A DNA stretch of 32,518 nucleotides from Alloyangia pacifica (GTDB taxonomy: Bacteria; Pseudomonadota; Alphaproteobacteria; Rhodobacterales; Rhodobacteraceae): positions 1 to 32,518 of the forward strand of contig NZ_FOZW01000027.1 in NCBI RefSeq assembly GCF_900116195.1. Reading direction: 5' to 3'. The notes beneath the pieces are model-generated. The model did not search any database and was not told the DNA's origin. It saw only the letters and a list, made by a program, of their open reading frames with translations. Of the stretch, positions 14,189 to 23,653 are shown piece by piece; position 1 is the first letter of the stretch; each line of letters starts with the position of its first letter. The position numbers and the translations under genes were made by a program.

Positions 14189-16378
14189 TCAACCCAGGTT
14201 GGGGGCATGGTCATTGATCAACTTGGTCGGTGTGCCGGACCAGGACACGCGTAGCGCCTTCTTCGCGCGGGTGGCGGCGACGTGCAGAAGGGAGCGATAC
14301 TGGGTGAGGATATCTTCGCGATCAGCTGCATCAACGGCCGATTTCAGGGCCCCGGGAGGTGGGAAGGCTGACTCGGACAGGAAGGGGATCGCCACCGCGA
14401 AAAACTCGAGCCCCTTGGCGCGGTGCATCGTCGTGATCCGGACCCCGGGGACGGACCGATCGTCAGCGCCAGCCTGGAGGACCACTGTCTCGATACCGTC
14501 CCCCTGCAGCGCCGCGCTAACGCGATCAACATCTGCGCGGCGCGCACAGAGGATTCCGATGTCTGAAAGTCGAACGTTTTCCGATGGGAGACTGCGAATC
14601 CAGGTTGAAACCCCTTTCAGTTCTTCGACTTCAGAGGTGCTGCTGACCAGTTCAGGCGACACACCGTGAAGGAGGCTGACATAACCCTTGAGGGTATCGC
14701 TTCCCTCATCGAGATCATCGACGCTGACGCCTTCCAGAACCGAAACAGCCCAAGACCTGATTTCCTGAGTCGTACGATAGTTGAGCCTGACCCGCTTAGA
14801 GCGGCCGCGCACGTTGATCCCGCACCCCGCCATACTGGCGCGGCGCCCATAGATCCGCTGGTGCGCATCGCCCACGATAAAGAGGGAATTCCGATCCCCT
14901 AATGGGCCTTCCGGAACGATCGCCCGGATCAGACGGAAGGCCTGCTCGCCCATGTCCTGCGCCTCATCCACGATCACGCCCGCATAGGGAAGGTTCGGAG
15001 CCTCGGAGGACAGGATTTCGATCGCTTCACGATATGCATCATCCGGCTCGGCGAGTCCCTCACTCACCACTCGAGCTCGGTAATCAGCGAAGATACCCCA
15101 GAGAGCGGCCCGTTTCCGACGGTCAAGCGGCGTACCGCGTCCGGCCCGGGACACCTTGAGATAGGCCCTTTGATCCATCAGACCTTTTGCTTGAACGATC
15201 TGTGCCCATTCCGCGCGGATGAACGGTTCCGAGAGGCCCTCGGGAAGCTCATGGTCGTCAAACACTTCGCGCCAGATCTGGTCCAGCCGGTCCCGCGCTT
15301 CACCGAAGAACGCGACCTCGCGGGCGAAGCTTTTCCGCTTCAGGAACTGGGAGACCCAGCGATCGAGGTTGATCACTTCGATCCGGGGCGGCCGGGCAGC
15401 CAGATGCTCCGGGCAGAGGGTCCGGAGGTTCGCTTCGATATCCTGTGCGAGACTGGTTGTGAAAGTGGTCAATAGAACCCTTTGACCGGTCTGGGTCAGA
15501 TCCTGTTCGATCTGGTCGGCCAGGTGCTTCGCCCGGTGCATGGCGACGACGGTTTTCCCGGTCCCGGCGCCGCCGCGCACCATGGCAGGGCCGTTATAGT
15601 CCCGGTAAGCGATTTTGCGTTGATCGGGGTGCAGGAAAACCCGCCAGCCTTCGAGCCCTTCCTCGAAGACGCGCCGCAGTTCCTTTTCATCTTCGGGAAT
15701 GAAGATGGTCTGGCGGCTCTCTGCGGTCTCAATCATCTGATCGAACGTCAGGTCGGTCAGTGGGGTTTCCGGGGCGGTTTCCGTCTCTTCCGGAACTCCC
15801 GTCAACGCATAGACTTCTTCGTCGGAATAGCCTGCTGCGAGCGCGTAAAGGATCTGATAGGTCAGCGGGTCGAACCCCTCTTCCGCCGTTTCGAGCCCCT
15901 CGATCGATGTAAGCGCCCGAACGGCTGGCATTTCTTCGGCTGGAACGCCGAGGGCCTTCAGCCGTTTATCGGTCACTGTCGAGAAGAGCCGTGGCTCCTC
16001 CGCGCCCTGGGGCTCAGTCTCGACAACGGTCACGTCGAGTTCCTCAACGACGCGGATCCGGTTCGTGTCCGGATCCAGTTTGACCCGCCGGTTTCCGGCC
16101 CAGCGATAGGCCTTGTCGTGCTCGTTGACATGCACGAACATGATGTCGCGGGCGACCTCGAAAGCGATGGCCCGGTACCCCTGATCGACCCGGAGGGATT
16201 TGATCGAGCTGTCTTTCGCGCCCTCCACAGTCTCGAGGTTGAGCCCGTTCGAGGACGGGTCCGACATATAGCGGGTCATCATATCCATGAAGCGCAGCGC
16301 CACCTTGTCGGGGAGCTTCCGAAGGCTTTTCATGCAGCCGATGTCATAGGAGACCCGCTTGTTGATCGCGTCCATCAT
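14189..16378 (-). CDS. UvrD-like SF1 helicase with RelE-like N-terminal domain
   Basis: A 729-residue protein and the last gene of the defence operon. Residues about 10-100 resemble the RelE/ParE toxin fold in pattern: a KSLRKLP start, DPSSNGLNLE, KSLRVDQGYRAI, then EHDKAYRWAGNRRV. The helicase part has Walker A GGAGTGKT (269-276), Walker B VIVDEAQD (468-475), motif III GDAHQRIYG, LNYRT, then ITTMHRAKGLEF and the arginine-finger motif HVAATRAKKAL. SF1A helicases move 3' to 5' on single-stranded DNA. The RelE-like part may bind RNA or DNA or act as a sensor; catalysis is not shown. The first ATG overlaps the stop of the YprA-like gene by four bases (ATGA); a second ATG follows directly. Confidence 0.8.
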   Translation of the reverse strand: MMDAINKRVSYDIGCMKSLRKLPDKVALRFMDMMTRYMSDPSSNGLNLETVEGAKDSSIKSLRVDQGYRAIAFEVARDIMFVHVNEHDKAYRWAGNRRVKLDPDTNRIRVVEELDVTVVETEPQGAEEPRLFSTVTDKRLKALGVPAEEMPAVRALTSIEGLETAEEGFDPLTYQILYALAAGYSDEEVYALTGVPEETETAPETPLTDLTFDQMIETAESRQTIFIPEDEKELRRVFEEGLEGWRVFLHPDQRKIAYRDYNGPAMVRGGAGTGKTVVAMHRAKHLADQIEQDLTQTGQRVLLTTFTTSLAQDIEANLRTLCPEHLAARPPRIEVINLDRWVSQFLKRKSFAREVAFFGEARDRLDQIWREVFDDHELPEGLSEPFIRAEWAQIVQAKGLMDQRAYLKVSRAGRGTPLDRRKRAALWGIFADYRARVVSEGLAEPDDAYREAIEILSSEAPNLPYAGVIVDEAQDMGEQAFRLIRAIVPEGPLGDRNSLFIVGDAHQRIYGRRASMAGCGINVRGRSKRVRLNYRTTQEIRSWAVSVLEGVSVDDLDEGSDTLKGYVSLLHGVSPELVSSTSEVEELKGVSTWIRSLPSENVRLSDIGILCARRADVDRVSAALQGDGIETVVLQAGADDRSVPGVRITTMHRAKGLEFFAVAIPFLSESAFPPPGALKSAVDAADREDILTQYRSLLHVAATRAKKALRVSWSGTPTKLINDHAPNLG

Positions 16379-19300
16379 GTGTTCATCTCCTGTAGTGCCT
16401 GAATAACTCTGGTGACCGTCTCGCCGATCGGATCGCTCTCCGGATCAAACAGGATGAGCCGCCAGCTCCCCCCCTCGCATGGCGTTTCCGCGATCGCGAC
16501 GCCGGCCCTCTCCCAGCCAAATTCCATCATCCCCATGACCCGCCCCTCTACGAGGAGGTCATCCCCGAACCGGTCCGGGCCGGGCACTTCGGCTGCGATC
16601 AGGCCGTCGATCAGGGGGTGGAACAGGTCATCACAGAGGACCCGCGCCTCGAGCCAGGCTTCGGTGTCCGCATCCGTCGGCCCGGTCCAGACCGACATGT
16701 CGGGTGGCGAGAGAGTGTCGAGACCCGCCAGTTCAACGTGGAAACCACGCAGGCCCTGAAAGAGATTGACGAGCCGCCAGAGACCACGCCAGGCCTCGGC
16801 GTAGAGGGCTTTCGCCGCAGGCTCGTGGCCCGGTTCAGGGAGTTCCGCACGCAGCAGCAGCCGAAGATCCGCGTCTGTTCCCGCCCATTCCGTCGGAGAG
16901 ATCTGCTTGCAGGCCAAGTAGAGGTCGAGCCCTCCCGCCCAGACATGCTCCGTCAGGCCCGGTGTCATCAGGAACTCCCGCCCCTCTTCCGTCAGGGAGG
17001 CCTGGCGTGGCAGCTGATCGAGCGGACGCCCGGTCGCAACGAAGCCCCGGGTCAGAATCGAACGGCCCGGAAGTTCATCCTCCCTATCACCATCCAGAAG
17101 GCGCCAGAACCCCTCAAGGGAGCTTTCCCCTTGGAGGGCGCGGACACCGTCGATGTGATCTGCGAAGCCCGGGAACGCGCACACACGGGCGAGCCGCCCG
17201 ACCTTGTCCACGCTCAGGGCCGGTTCCGAGAGCGGATTAAGATAGGACCGGTTCTCTGCGTCGAGGTCGGCCCAAGCGAGGGTCCAGACCCGGACCTGAC
17301 CGGACCGGATCATCAGGACCCGGTCGAGCAAGTCCTGGGCCACTGTCTCGGCGTGATACTCAAGGCCATCCATCTCAAGAACGAGAGGCACCACCCCGGT
17401 CTGACCGGTCGGTGTAAGAAGGAAATCAACCCGTTTGCGGGGGAGCCCCTTGAAACGGGCATCGATCTGCACCTGGGGTTCGATCGTCCAGAGCCGAGGC
17501 CGGTCTTTAGGGCCTGAGCGGAGCACAAAACCGCGGCGGCCGCCCGAGAGAACCTGCGGGGTTAGCGCGTCGTCTCCATACCGGTTCGCTAGGGCGTTCA
17601 GGAGGCGCTTCTCGAGCGCACTTTCGACCATGGCATCCCGGATTGACGCGTCTATCCCGGTCTCGGTCCGGCTGAGGCTGTCCCACTTCTGCAAAATCGC
17701 TTCCATCATTTGACGGGCACGATCCCGATCCGGCTCGCCAGGTCCGAACTGGGAACGGTACGGCTTCACGCAGCGGAAGCAGCCGTTCCGATCCGGTTCC
17801 TGGTTACAAGGACAGTCCCGAAGCGCCTCAGCTGCGCGACCGATCACTGCCTTCATCGTGTTCGGGTGCTCTCCGACCTGCCGCAGATACCCGGATCCGC
17901 CCGGGACCGCATCATAGAGGTAGAGGCTGCGGACGGTGGTCATCCCGTCGAGCTGAGCTGAGAAGATCGTGGAGCGGAGATGGTCGACCTTCCCTGCGAA
18001 GTGTCGGTGCATGCCAAGGTTGATCGCCGCGACAAAGCTTTTCAGATCATCGTCATCCGCCTCGCCGACGACAGGGATCACGATCCGGATCGCTTCGGTA
18101 TCAAACTTTCGCATCAGGAAGACGCCAGTCTCCCATCTCTCGCGGGCGAGATCCGGTTCGCGGATGACCTTACAGCTTGGCGGATGGGTCCCGCGATCGT
18201 CCTGGTCCTTCGCCGGCCTCTGCAGCGTGCCGCAATGGCGGCAGATCAAGAACGGCTGCGCCGGTCGCTTCTCGCCGGCGATTTTCGGGCCCGGAATTGT
18301 GGATTTCGGGCCGAAGTTAAAGTCCCGGAAGGTACAGTGCGGCAGGAACTCGAACCCAAATGGCGCACCATTGTCCCGGCTCGTGAACCAAGACACGTGA
18401 ATGTCCTCCGGCCCGTGGAACGGCATCAAGACACGGTCGAACTGTCTCTGGTCGCGCTGATCCCCATCCCGGATCGCTGCCTTCTCCTCGCTATCCACAG
18501 AGATCACGGATTTGAGCTGGACGACATCGTGGTTGGACCCGGTGTCGGACCACATCTCATCCCCGCAGCGCGGGCAGGTGTTGGTTTCCGTACCCTCGAT
18601 CCGGTGCGCGACATGGGAACAGGATGGACAGAAAGTCCAGCGGCTCAGATCTTCCTTCCCGATCTCGATCCGCTCGATTTCGACCTGACGCCCGTTCGCA
18701 TAGAAGAATTGGCCCGGCGCAAACTCTGACAGGGCCGAACTGGCCGGTCGGGAATACTCCACATAAAGAAGTCCGTCCTCATCCCTCGAGGCGGTCTGGG
18801 AAGGATCATTCCGGCGCGACAGGATTGAGGTGAGTTTTACCCCCTCTTCCGGGAAGGCATAATTCGGCAGGATCCCTTTGTCGGTGAGGAATTTGATCAC
18901 CGACACGTCATCGATCCCGCTCCGGATCAACCGGTTAATCTCGGTCCGGTCACGCGCGATCTCGCCCTCGCGCTTCTCGAACTCGTCATCTGTTAGCTCG
19001 GCACGACGTTTCCGCAGCCGGGACAGCTCCTTCGTGGCCTCCTCGCGCTTCTCGATCAGCCGAGCTTTCTCCGCGGCGGCGCCGTCGAATGCCGCGCCAA
19101 TCCGCCACCCGATCGAGGTTTGATCGGTCCCGGTCAGGAAGCCGCGAACCCGGCTCGCCAGGTCGGTGCGCGCCTGAACATCTGGCGGAAGCCCTGCCAG
19201 GAAGGCCGTCGCCAATTCGTCCCCTCTGGCTCGGACCAGGTCCAGCCATTCAATTGGGAAGCCCTCCGTCGCTCCGGAGGCGCGGCGTTTCAGGACATCG

Positions 19301-22300
19301 CGCACCTTCCCGTAATCCCCCGCCTCGGCGGACGCCGCGACATAGGTATCGAGGGTGAAGGCTGTCACCTGACGCAGAAGGACCTCTTCGGCCGCGAGGA
19401 AGACCCCAGGCGGGCGCACTTGCCCCGCCAGCATCGGGGTAGGATCTTCCCAGAACTGAAGATCGTGGGCCCGCGAATTGGCGAGGACCATGTTCAGGGC
19501 ATTCCCGTCACGCCGCCCGCTCCGACCCATGCGCTGAACGTAATTCGCCTCCTCCGGGGGCACCGAACCCAGAAGCAGGGTTGAGAGATCCCCGATGTCG
19601 ATCCCCATCTCAAGGGTCGGGGTCGCAGAAATCAGGTTCGGGGCCCAGCGTGTCTCGCCTTTGATGAACCCGGTCTCGACCCGCAGCCGCTCATCGGTTT
19701 CGAGGATGCCGGTATGCTCGCGAGCGACCACTCGGTGGTTACGGTCGGATTGAAGGGATCGGCGCAGAGCCGGGCGCGGCGGCATACCCGCCACCACAAG
19801 ATGCCCGGAACAGCCGATCTTGGTGCAAGGGGATCCCGCCGCAAAGGCCTCGTTCTCCTCAAGGGCCGTCTCCTGCCGGCCGCAGCGATCACACGTGAGC
19901 CCAATCGCTTTGGTCGTGACCGTGATCTTGTCCGGGTCGATCAGCCAAGCGTGTCGGTTCTGCCCGTCCGGACCATTGACACGGCGCAGGATGCTGTCCG
20001 CCTCGAGACGCTGCAGAACGATCGGGTAAATCGTATCCGGGTCCGTTCCGTAGCGGAGCTCTTCCGGACCCAGGGTCCGGAAGAGCCAGTCCCGATACCA
20101 GCTCACTCCCTGCGATTTCGTGATGCGCTCGTACCCGATCGGTGGATAAGCCAGTGTTATCGGGATGGGCGCAAGGCCGCGCCGACTGTCCGGGGCCGGA
20201 AGCGTTGCGGTCCTGCCGACCCCCATTTGGGTCGCCGCCGCGAACCAGTTCAGGCCGCGAGCTCCCGACGCCGTGGCAATCGCGCTGGCGATGTAGGGAT
20301 GCGCAACAGAACCTTGGCGGCGCATACGTTGTACGACACCCGAAAGGAACCGGGTGAGAACCGCCGGGTCGATGTCGGGGGCACCGGGAAGGTCGTTCTT
20401 GAGTTCTCGTGCAAGCCGCTCCGCAGACGCGTTGAGGAGATCGGTGGAGACATCCGCTGCGGCCATACCGTTGGCTTCAAGCGTGTGACTGAAATGCGAT
20501 CGATAGCTTAGGTCGACGAAATACTCCCACCCTAGGCGTAGCGTCATGTGACGAAGGAAGCCGGCGTCGGTGATCGAGGTCCCGGCCCGGATCAGGTCCT
20601 GATATCGGCTCCGCCACGTCTGCTCTTTCGGGATATAGAGCGCGGTGAAGGCATCGGGCCCATGTTTTTCGAGCTGCGCGGCAGGAACGGTTTCGATCAC
20701 CTCCCCGAGGCTCATCCCGTCGGTTTCAGCTTCCTCCAGGGCGGTGAAGAGGGATTTCTGGTAGACCGAGAGGGCGTTCCGGGTCTCGGCCACTGCCGCC
20801 CGATGCGCGGCATCCTGCACAGAGTCCGAGAACATCAGGAACCGCGGCTTCGCCTCCGGCTCTTCCTCGTTCTGGGCCGAGGTATAAAGGGTTCCTGTGA
20901 TCCCGGTGGTCAAGCGGGCGGCCCGCATCCCGAAGAGAAGGAGACCGCGCGCCTGACCGCAAGACGGGCAGGATCGGTCGATCCGCCCAGTCATTGCATC
21001 CGTCGGGTCGTACATCCAGACCGGTGCGGCGGGGCCGGTTTCGAGATTGTCGTGGTCTGACGGGGTGAACTCGATGCATTCGGCGTCCAGAAGCCCCTTC
21101 ACGATCCGCACACCGCCGCCGGCAGCCGGGATCATCCGATCAAGGCTCTCGTGGTAGAAAAGCCGGATCTTTCCGCCGGCGTTGTCATCGAAGAACTCTT
21201 CGTAGAGCTGCTCGAGCGGGGCCCAGCAGGCGGTCGAGTTCGGGTTCAGCCGCCCGACATGGGCGGTGGCCCCGCAGCGGTTACAGTTCACGATTGGGAG
21301 CGAACGACGCAGGGCGTGCCTGTCGAGATCCAGCGCATGGAACAGGTTCATCTGGGACCTGACGCCTCCCGCTTCAGTTCGGGGCAGATTTGTCACCATC
21401 CGCGCCATTTCGCGGATCCAGAGCTGGAGCCGGACGTTGAACAAGGGCCGTGGACTATCGGCTGAACCGGACCGGGCCCACGCGACCAGCGCTACGACCA
21501 GTTCCGCAAGCGCGCGATGATCGGCCTCGGACCAGTCCCGAAGCACCCGGACCTGTCCCAGCCCGGCTGCGATCGCCTCAAGCGGGGCCGGACCTTTATA
21601 CTCGGCGATGATCTTTAGGACCCGCTGACAGAGATGGTGTTCTTTCAGCCGCTCACCGAGTGCGATCCGCCAGGCTGGGTCGGCGGCATCGCCCTCATCG
21701 AGGAAGGCAAGGTCTGGATCGCTCCTGTCCGGGAACAGGGCTAGCGCCAGGCGATGCGCGGCGACGGCCTGGTCCATTTCCTCCGCGTCGCTCAGGGCCG
21801 CGTGGATTTCCGCCGGGTCCGGCCGCTCGAGATATTCTGGGTCTCCGAACACCTCGCTCGGCATCTTCCGGGTCTCCGTCACCACCGCCCCTTCACCGAA
21901 GGGTTCCCCAAAAATGGTTTCGGCATAGCGTCGCAGATCGACCTTGGCGTCGTCACCGGATCCCAGCGTCGCCGAAGATCCCACGCAGATCAGATGACCT
22001 TTCGGGGTGTTCAAGCGGTGTTTCAGGCGACGCAGAAGAAGGGCGAGGTCCGCGCCCTGCGCCCCGTCGAAGGTGTGCATCTCGTCAACCACCAGAAACC
22101 GGAGCGTCTCGGGGTCGTTCTGCGCCCAGAGCGCCTTGTCCCTACCGCGGAGCAACAAGTAGTCGAGCATTTTATAGTTCGTGAGAAGAATATCGGGCGG
22201 GGTCTTCCGCATCGTCTCGCGATGCGTGATCACGCTCTCCGCCGTCACCTCATGGGTCGGGTTACTCGGTTCCTTATCTGCATAGATCCCGGCCCGCACC

Positions 22301-22779
22301 CCGTGCAGAGACGGGATCCGGGTCAGTGCATCCGCGATACGGCGCGCCTGATCGGTGGCCAGCGCGTTCATCGGGTAAATTAGGATCGCCTTGATCCCGG
22401 GCTTTCCCTTGTTCCGACGGCAGTGATCCAGGATCGGCCAAAGATAGGATTCTGTCTTGCCCGACCCAGTCCCGGTCGCGACGAGCGTCGATCGCATCAC
22501 CTCCCCGCTCAATCGGGCGAAGGCGTCCATCTGGTGCTGGTAGGGCGCGAACCGCAGCGGCACTTCCGGGAAAGGTTGAACCCATGTGCCCTCTTTCGCT
22601 CCGTCGATCTGCCGAAACGGCATATCCACAGAGATCCAAGGCCCCTTCAGGAAATTCGCAGGCTCGTCGATGAACCGATCCACGGTTCCCTCAAAAGCGG
22701 GGCTGCTGGTGTTCAGCGTTGAATGGACCAACTCGCGCAGGCTGTCCTGCACATGGCGGGCAAGGAGGATCGGGTTCAT
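16375..22779 (-). CDS. Giant YprA/DruE-like DExH helicase with DUF1998 and nuclease-like C-terminus
   Basis: A 2134-residue SF2 helicase. Order: RFAPYQHQMDAFARL (Q-motif region), Walker A TGTGSGKT (102-109), NYKMLDYLLL, DEMH (232-235), VGSSATLG, then TLEMGIDIGDL and the arginine-finger box QRMGRSGRRDG near residue 1080. Cys pairs of zinc ribbons recur (CNRCG near 505, CPSCG, CDRCG, CPSCS/CPRCG, CRHCG). Around 1620-1700 is DUF1998, with GGSGYLRQ and the cluster CPC...GCFRC. Asp1785 (RVDFLL) and Glu1802 (VLEMDGLEYH) belong to a PD-(D/E)XK, DUF559/Vsr-like module. Helicases of this build (DrmA, DruE, DpdJ, MrfA) remodel DNA; DruE of Druantia has similar length. The start at 22779 has no strong ribosome binding site and lies 25 bp after the peptidase stop. 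Confidence 0.85.
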   Translation of the reverse strand: MNPILLARHVQDSLRELVHSTLNTSSPAFEGTVDRFIDEPANFLKGPWISVDMPFRQIDGAKEGTWVQPFPEVPLRFAPYQHQMDAFARLSGEVMRSTLVATGTGSGKTESYLWPILDHCRRNKGKPGIKAILIYPMNALATDQARRIADALTRIPSLHGVRAGIYADKEPSNPTHEVTAESVITHRETMRKTPPDILLTNYKMLDYLLLRGRDKALWAQNDPETLRFLVVDEMHTFDGAQGADLALLLRRLKHRLNTPKGHLICVGSSATLGSGDDAKVDLRRYAETIFGEPFGEGAVVTETRKMPSEVFGDPEYLERPDPAEIHAALSDAEEMDQAVAAHRLALALFPDRSDPDLAFLDEGDAADPAWRIALGERLKEHHLCQRVLKIIAEYKGPAPLEAIAAGLGQVRVLRDWSEADHRALAELVVALVAWARSGSADSPRPLFNVRLQLWIREMARMVTNLPRTEAGGVRSQMNLFHALDLDRHALRRSLPIVNCNRCGATAHVGRLNPNSTACWAPLEQLYEEFFDDNAGGKIRLFYHESLDRMIPAAGGGVRIVKGLLDAECIEFTPSDHDNLETGPAAPVWMYDPTDAMTGRIDRSCPSCGQARGLLLFGMRAARLTTGITGTLYTSAQNEEEPEAKPRFLMFSDSVQDAAHRAAVAETRNALSVYQKSLFTALEEAETDGMSLGEVIETVPAAQLEKHGPDAFTALYIPKEQTWRSRYQDLIRAGTSITDAGFLRHMTLRLGWEYFVDLSYRSHFSHTLEANGMAAADVSTDLLNASAERLARELKNDLPGAPDIDPAVLTRFLSGVVQRMRRQGSVAHPYIASAIATASGARGLNWFAAATQMGVGRTATLPAPDSRRGLAPIPITLAYPPIGYERITKSQGVSWYRDWLFRTLGPEELRYGTDPDTIYPIVLQRLEADSILRRVNGPDGQNRHAWLIDPDKITVTTKAIGLTCDRCGRQETALEENEAFAAGSPCTKIGCSGHLVVAGMPPRPALRRSLQSDRNHRVVAREHTGILETDERLRVETGFIKGETRWAPNLISATPTLEMGIDIGDLSTLLLGSVPPEEANYVQRMGRSGRRDGNALNMVLANSRAHDLQFWEDPTPMLAGQVRPPGVFLAAEEVLLRQVTAFTLDTYVAASAEAGDYGKVRDVLKRRASGATEGFPIEWLDLVRARGDELATAFLAGLPPDVQARTDLASRVRGFLTGTDQTSIGWRIGAAFDGAAAEKARLIEKREEATKELSRLRKRRAELTDDEFEKREGEIARDRTEINRLIRSGIDDVSVIKFLTDKGILPNYAFPEEGVKLTSILSRRNDPSQTASRDEDGLLYVEYSRPASSALSEFAPGQFFYANGRQVEIERIEIGKEDLSRWTFCPSCSHVAHRIEGTETNTCPRCGDEMWSDTGSNHDVVQLKSVISVDSEEKAAIRDGDQRDQRQFDRVLMPFHGPEDIHVSWFTSRDNGAPFGFEFLPHCTFRDFNFGPKSTIPGPKIAGEKRPAQPFLICRHCGTLQRPAKDQDDRGTHPPSCKVIREPDLARERWETGVFLMRKFDTEAIRIVIPVVGEADDDDLKSFVAAINLGMHRHFAGKVDHLRSTIFSAQLDGMTTVRSLYLYDAVPGGSGYLRQVGEHPNTMKAVIGRAAEALRDCPCNQEPDRNGCFRCVKPYRSQFGPGEPDRDRARQMMEAILQKWDSLSRTETGIDASIRDAMVESALEKRLLNALANRYGDDALTPQVLSGGRRGFVLRSGPKDRPRLWTIEPQVQIDARFKGLPRKRVDFLLTPTGQTGVVPLVLEMDGLEYHAETVAQDLLDRVLMIRSGQVRVWTLAWADLDAENRSYLNPLSEPALSVDKVGRLARVCAFPGFADHIDGVRALQGESSLEGFWRLLDGDREDELPGRSILTRGFVATGRPLDQLPRQASLTEEGREFLMTPGLTEHVWAGGLDLYLACKQISPTEWAGTDADLRLLLRAELPEPGHEPAAKALYAEAWRGLWRLVNLFQGLRGFHVELAGLDTLSPPDMSVWTGPTDADTEAWLEARVLCDDLFHPLIDGLIAAEVPGPDRFGDDLLVEGRVMGMMEFGWERAGVAIAETPCEGGSWRLILFDPESDPIGETVTRVIQALQEMNT

Positions 22780-22804
22780 TCGAAAGTCACAACGTCAAAA
22801 TGTC

Positions 22805-23653
22805 TTACCGGGCGTGTTGTTCAATCCGTCCTGCGGCCCGCGCGATCGCAGAATGGCTAACGTGTTTAATGGTTTCGTCTTTCAGATACCCATTCAGATA
22901 CTCGGCCGAATTGGGATTCAAGCCAAATCTCTTCCCCACGATGAATGTCACGGCTTCCGCTTCGAACTCCCGGACATCGAGGCCGTCGGGGCGACGGTTC
23001 GGCCACTTCTTTCCGTTCCCGCCGAGATGCCCGAGGTAGACGTGCGCCAGCTCATGGATCAGCGTGGTGAACTGTGCGCTCTCATTCAGGTTGGAATTCA
23101 CCCGGACAACCCAGCCCGGCCCTGTGGGTTTGACCTTGGCGTTCTGATCCACGTCGATCGCCCAGGCATCACCGGCAAGTCCGGATGCCAGGCTCACCTT
23201 CCGGATGTCGATCCGATCTTCCTTGAGGGCACGTCGGGCCAGCCGGTCGATCAGACCGTCACGCATTGGCACCGGCTCCCCGAACACCCGATCCAGAAGC
23301 GCGTCATCGTAAGCGTCGCCTGTCGTATCCGAGAGTTCGTAGGCGCAGCGCACCGGGCAGAAGGGCCACAGGACGACGATGGGGATCGCGGCAGGTTTCA
23401 CTGTTCGCCCGATCTCGCGCCATTTCTGCGGAAAGGCGACATAGCGTGCGCCGGGACGCTGAAGGTCTGCGAGCATCAGGTTGAACGGGGCCATGTGAGT
23501 CTGACCGGCGATCCTGTTGAACAGGTCGATCCAAGGCGGTCGCGCACCCGGTTCGCTGGCGGCGCGGTAGAGCTCGTCGATCCGGTCCGCCGTATCGCGC
23601 AGGATCGCGTCGATCCCTTCCTCAAGGGGGAGTTCGGCCTGCAGCGCGGTCAT
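22805..23653 (-). CDS. ArdC/ImmA-IrrE-like metallopeptidase
   Basis: A 282-residue protein. The first half resembles the ArdC-type N-terminal domain (PFNLMLADLQRPGARYVAF, then KWREIGRTVKP), which in ArdC binds single-stranded DNA. The second half carries a zinc-protease motif, His200-Glu201-x-x-His204 in LIHELAHVYLGH, with acidic residues of REFEAEA (about 229-234) as the likely third ligand. ImmA/IrrE proteases cleave repressors after DNA damage; ArdC was described as an anti-restriction protein. In this operon the protein may process a partner or sense exposed DNA, which is inference. Its ATG overlaps the methyltransferase stop by four bases. No signal peptide, so it is cytoplasmic. Confidence 0.8.
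   Translation of the reverse strand: MTALQAELPLEEGIDAILRDTADRIDELYRAASEPGARPPWIDLFNRIAGQTHMAPFNLMLADLQRPGARYVAFPQKWREIGRTVKPAAIPIVVLWPFCPVRCAYELSDTTGDAYDDALLDRVFGEPVPMRDGLIDRLARRALKEDRIDIRKVSLASGLAGDAWAIDVDQNAKVKPTGPGWVVRVNSNLNESAQFTTLIHELAHVYLGHLGGNGKKWPNRRPDGLDVREFEAEAVTFIVGKRFGLNPNSAEYLNGYLKDETIKHVSHSAIARAAGRIEQHAR

Noticed and set aside
15482..16402. Long plus-strand frame (306 codons) opposite the UvrD-like gene, with similar ones elsewhere under the defence genes
   Set aside because: Antisense shadow of GC-rich codons; the minus-strand frame has clear helicase motifs and the antisense product has none.
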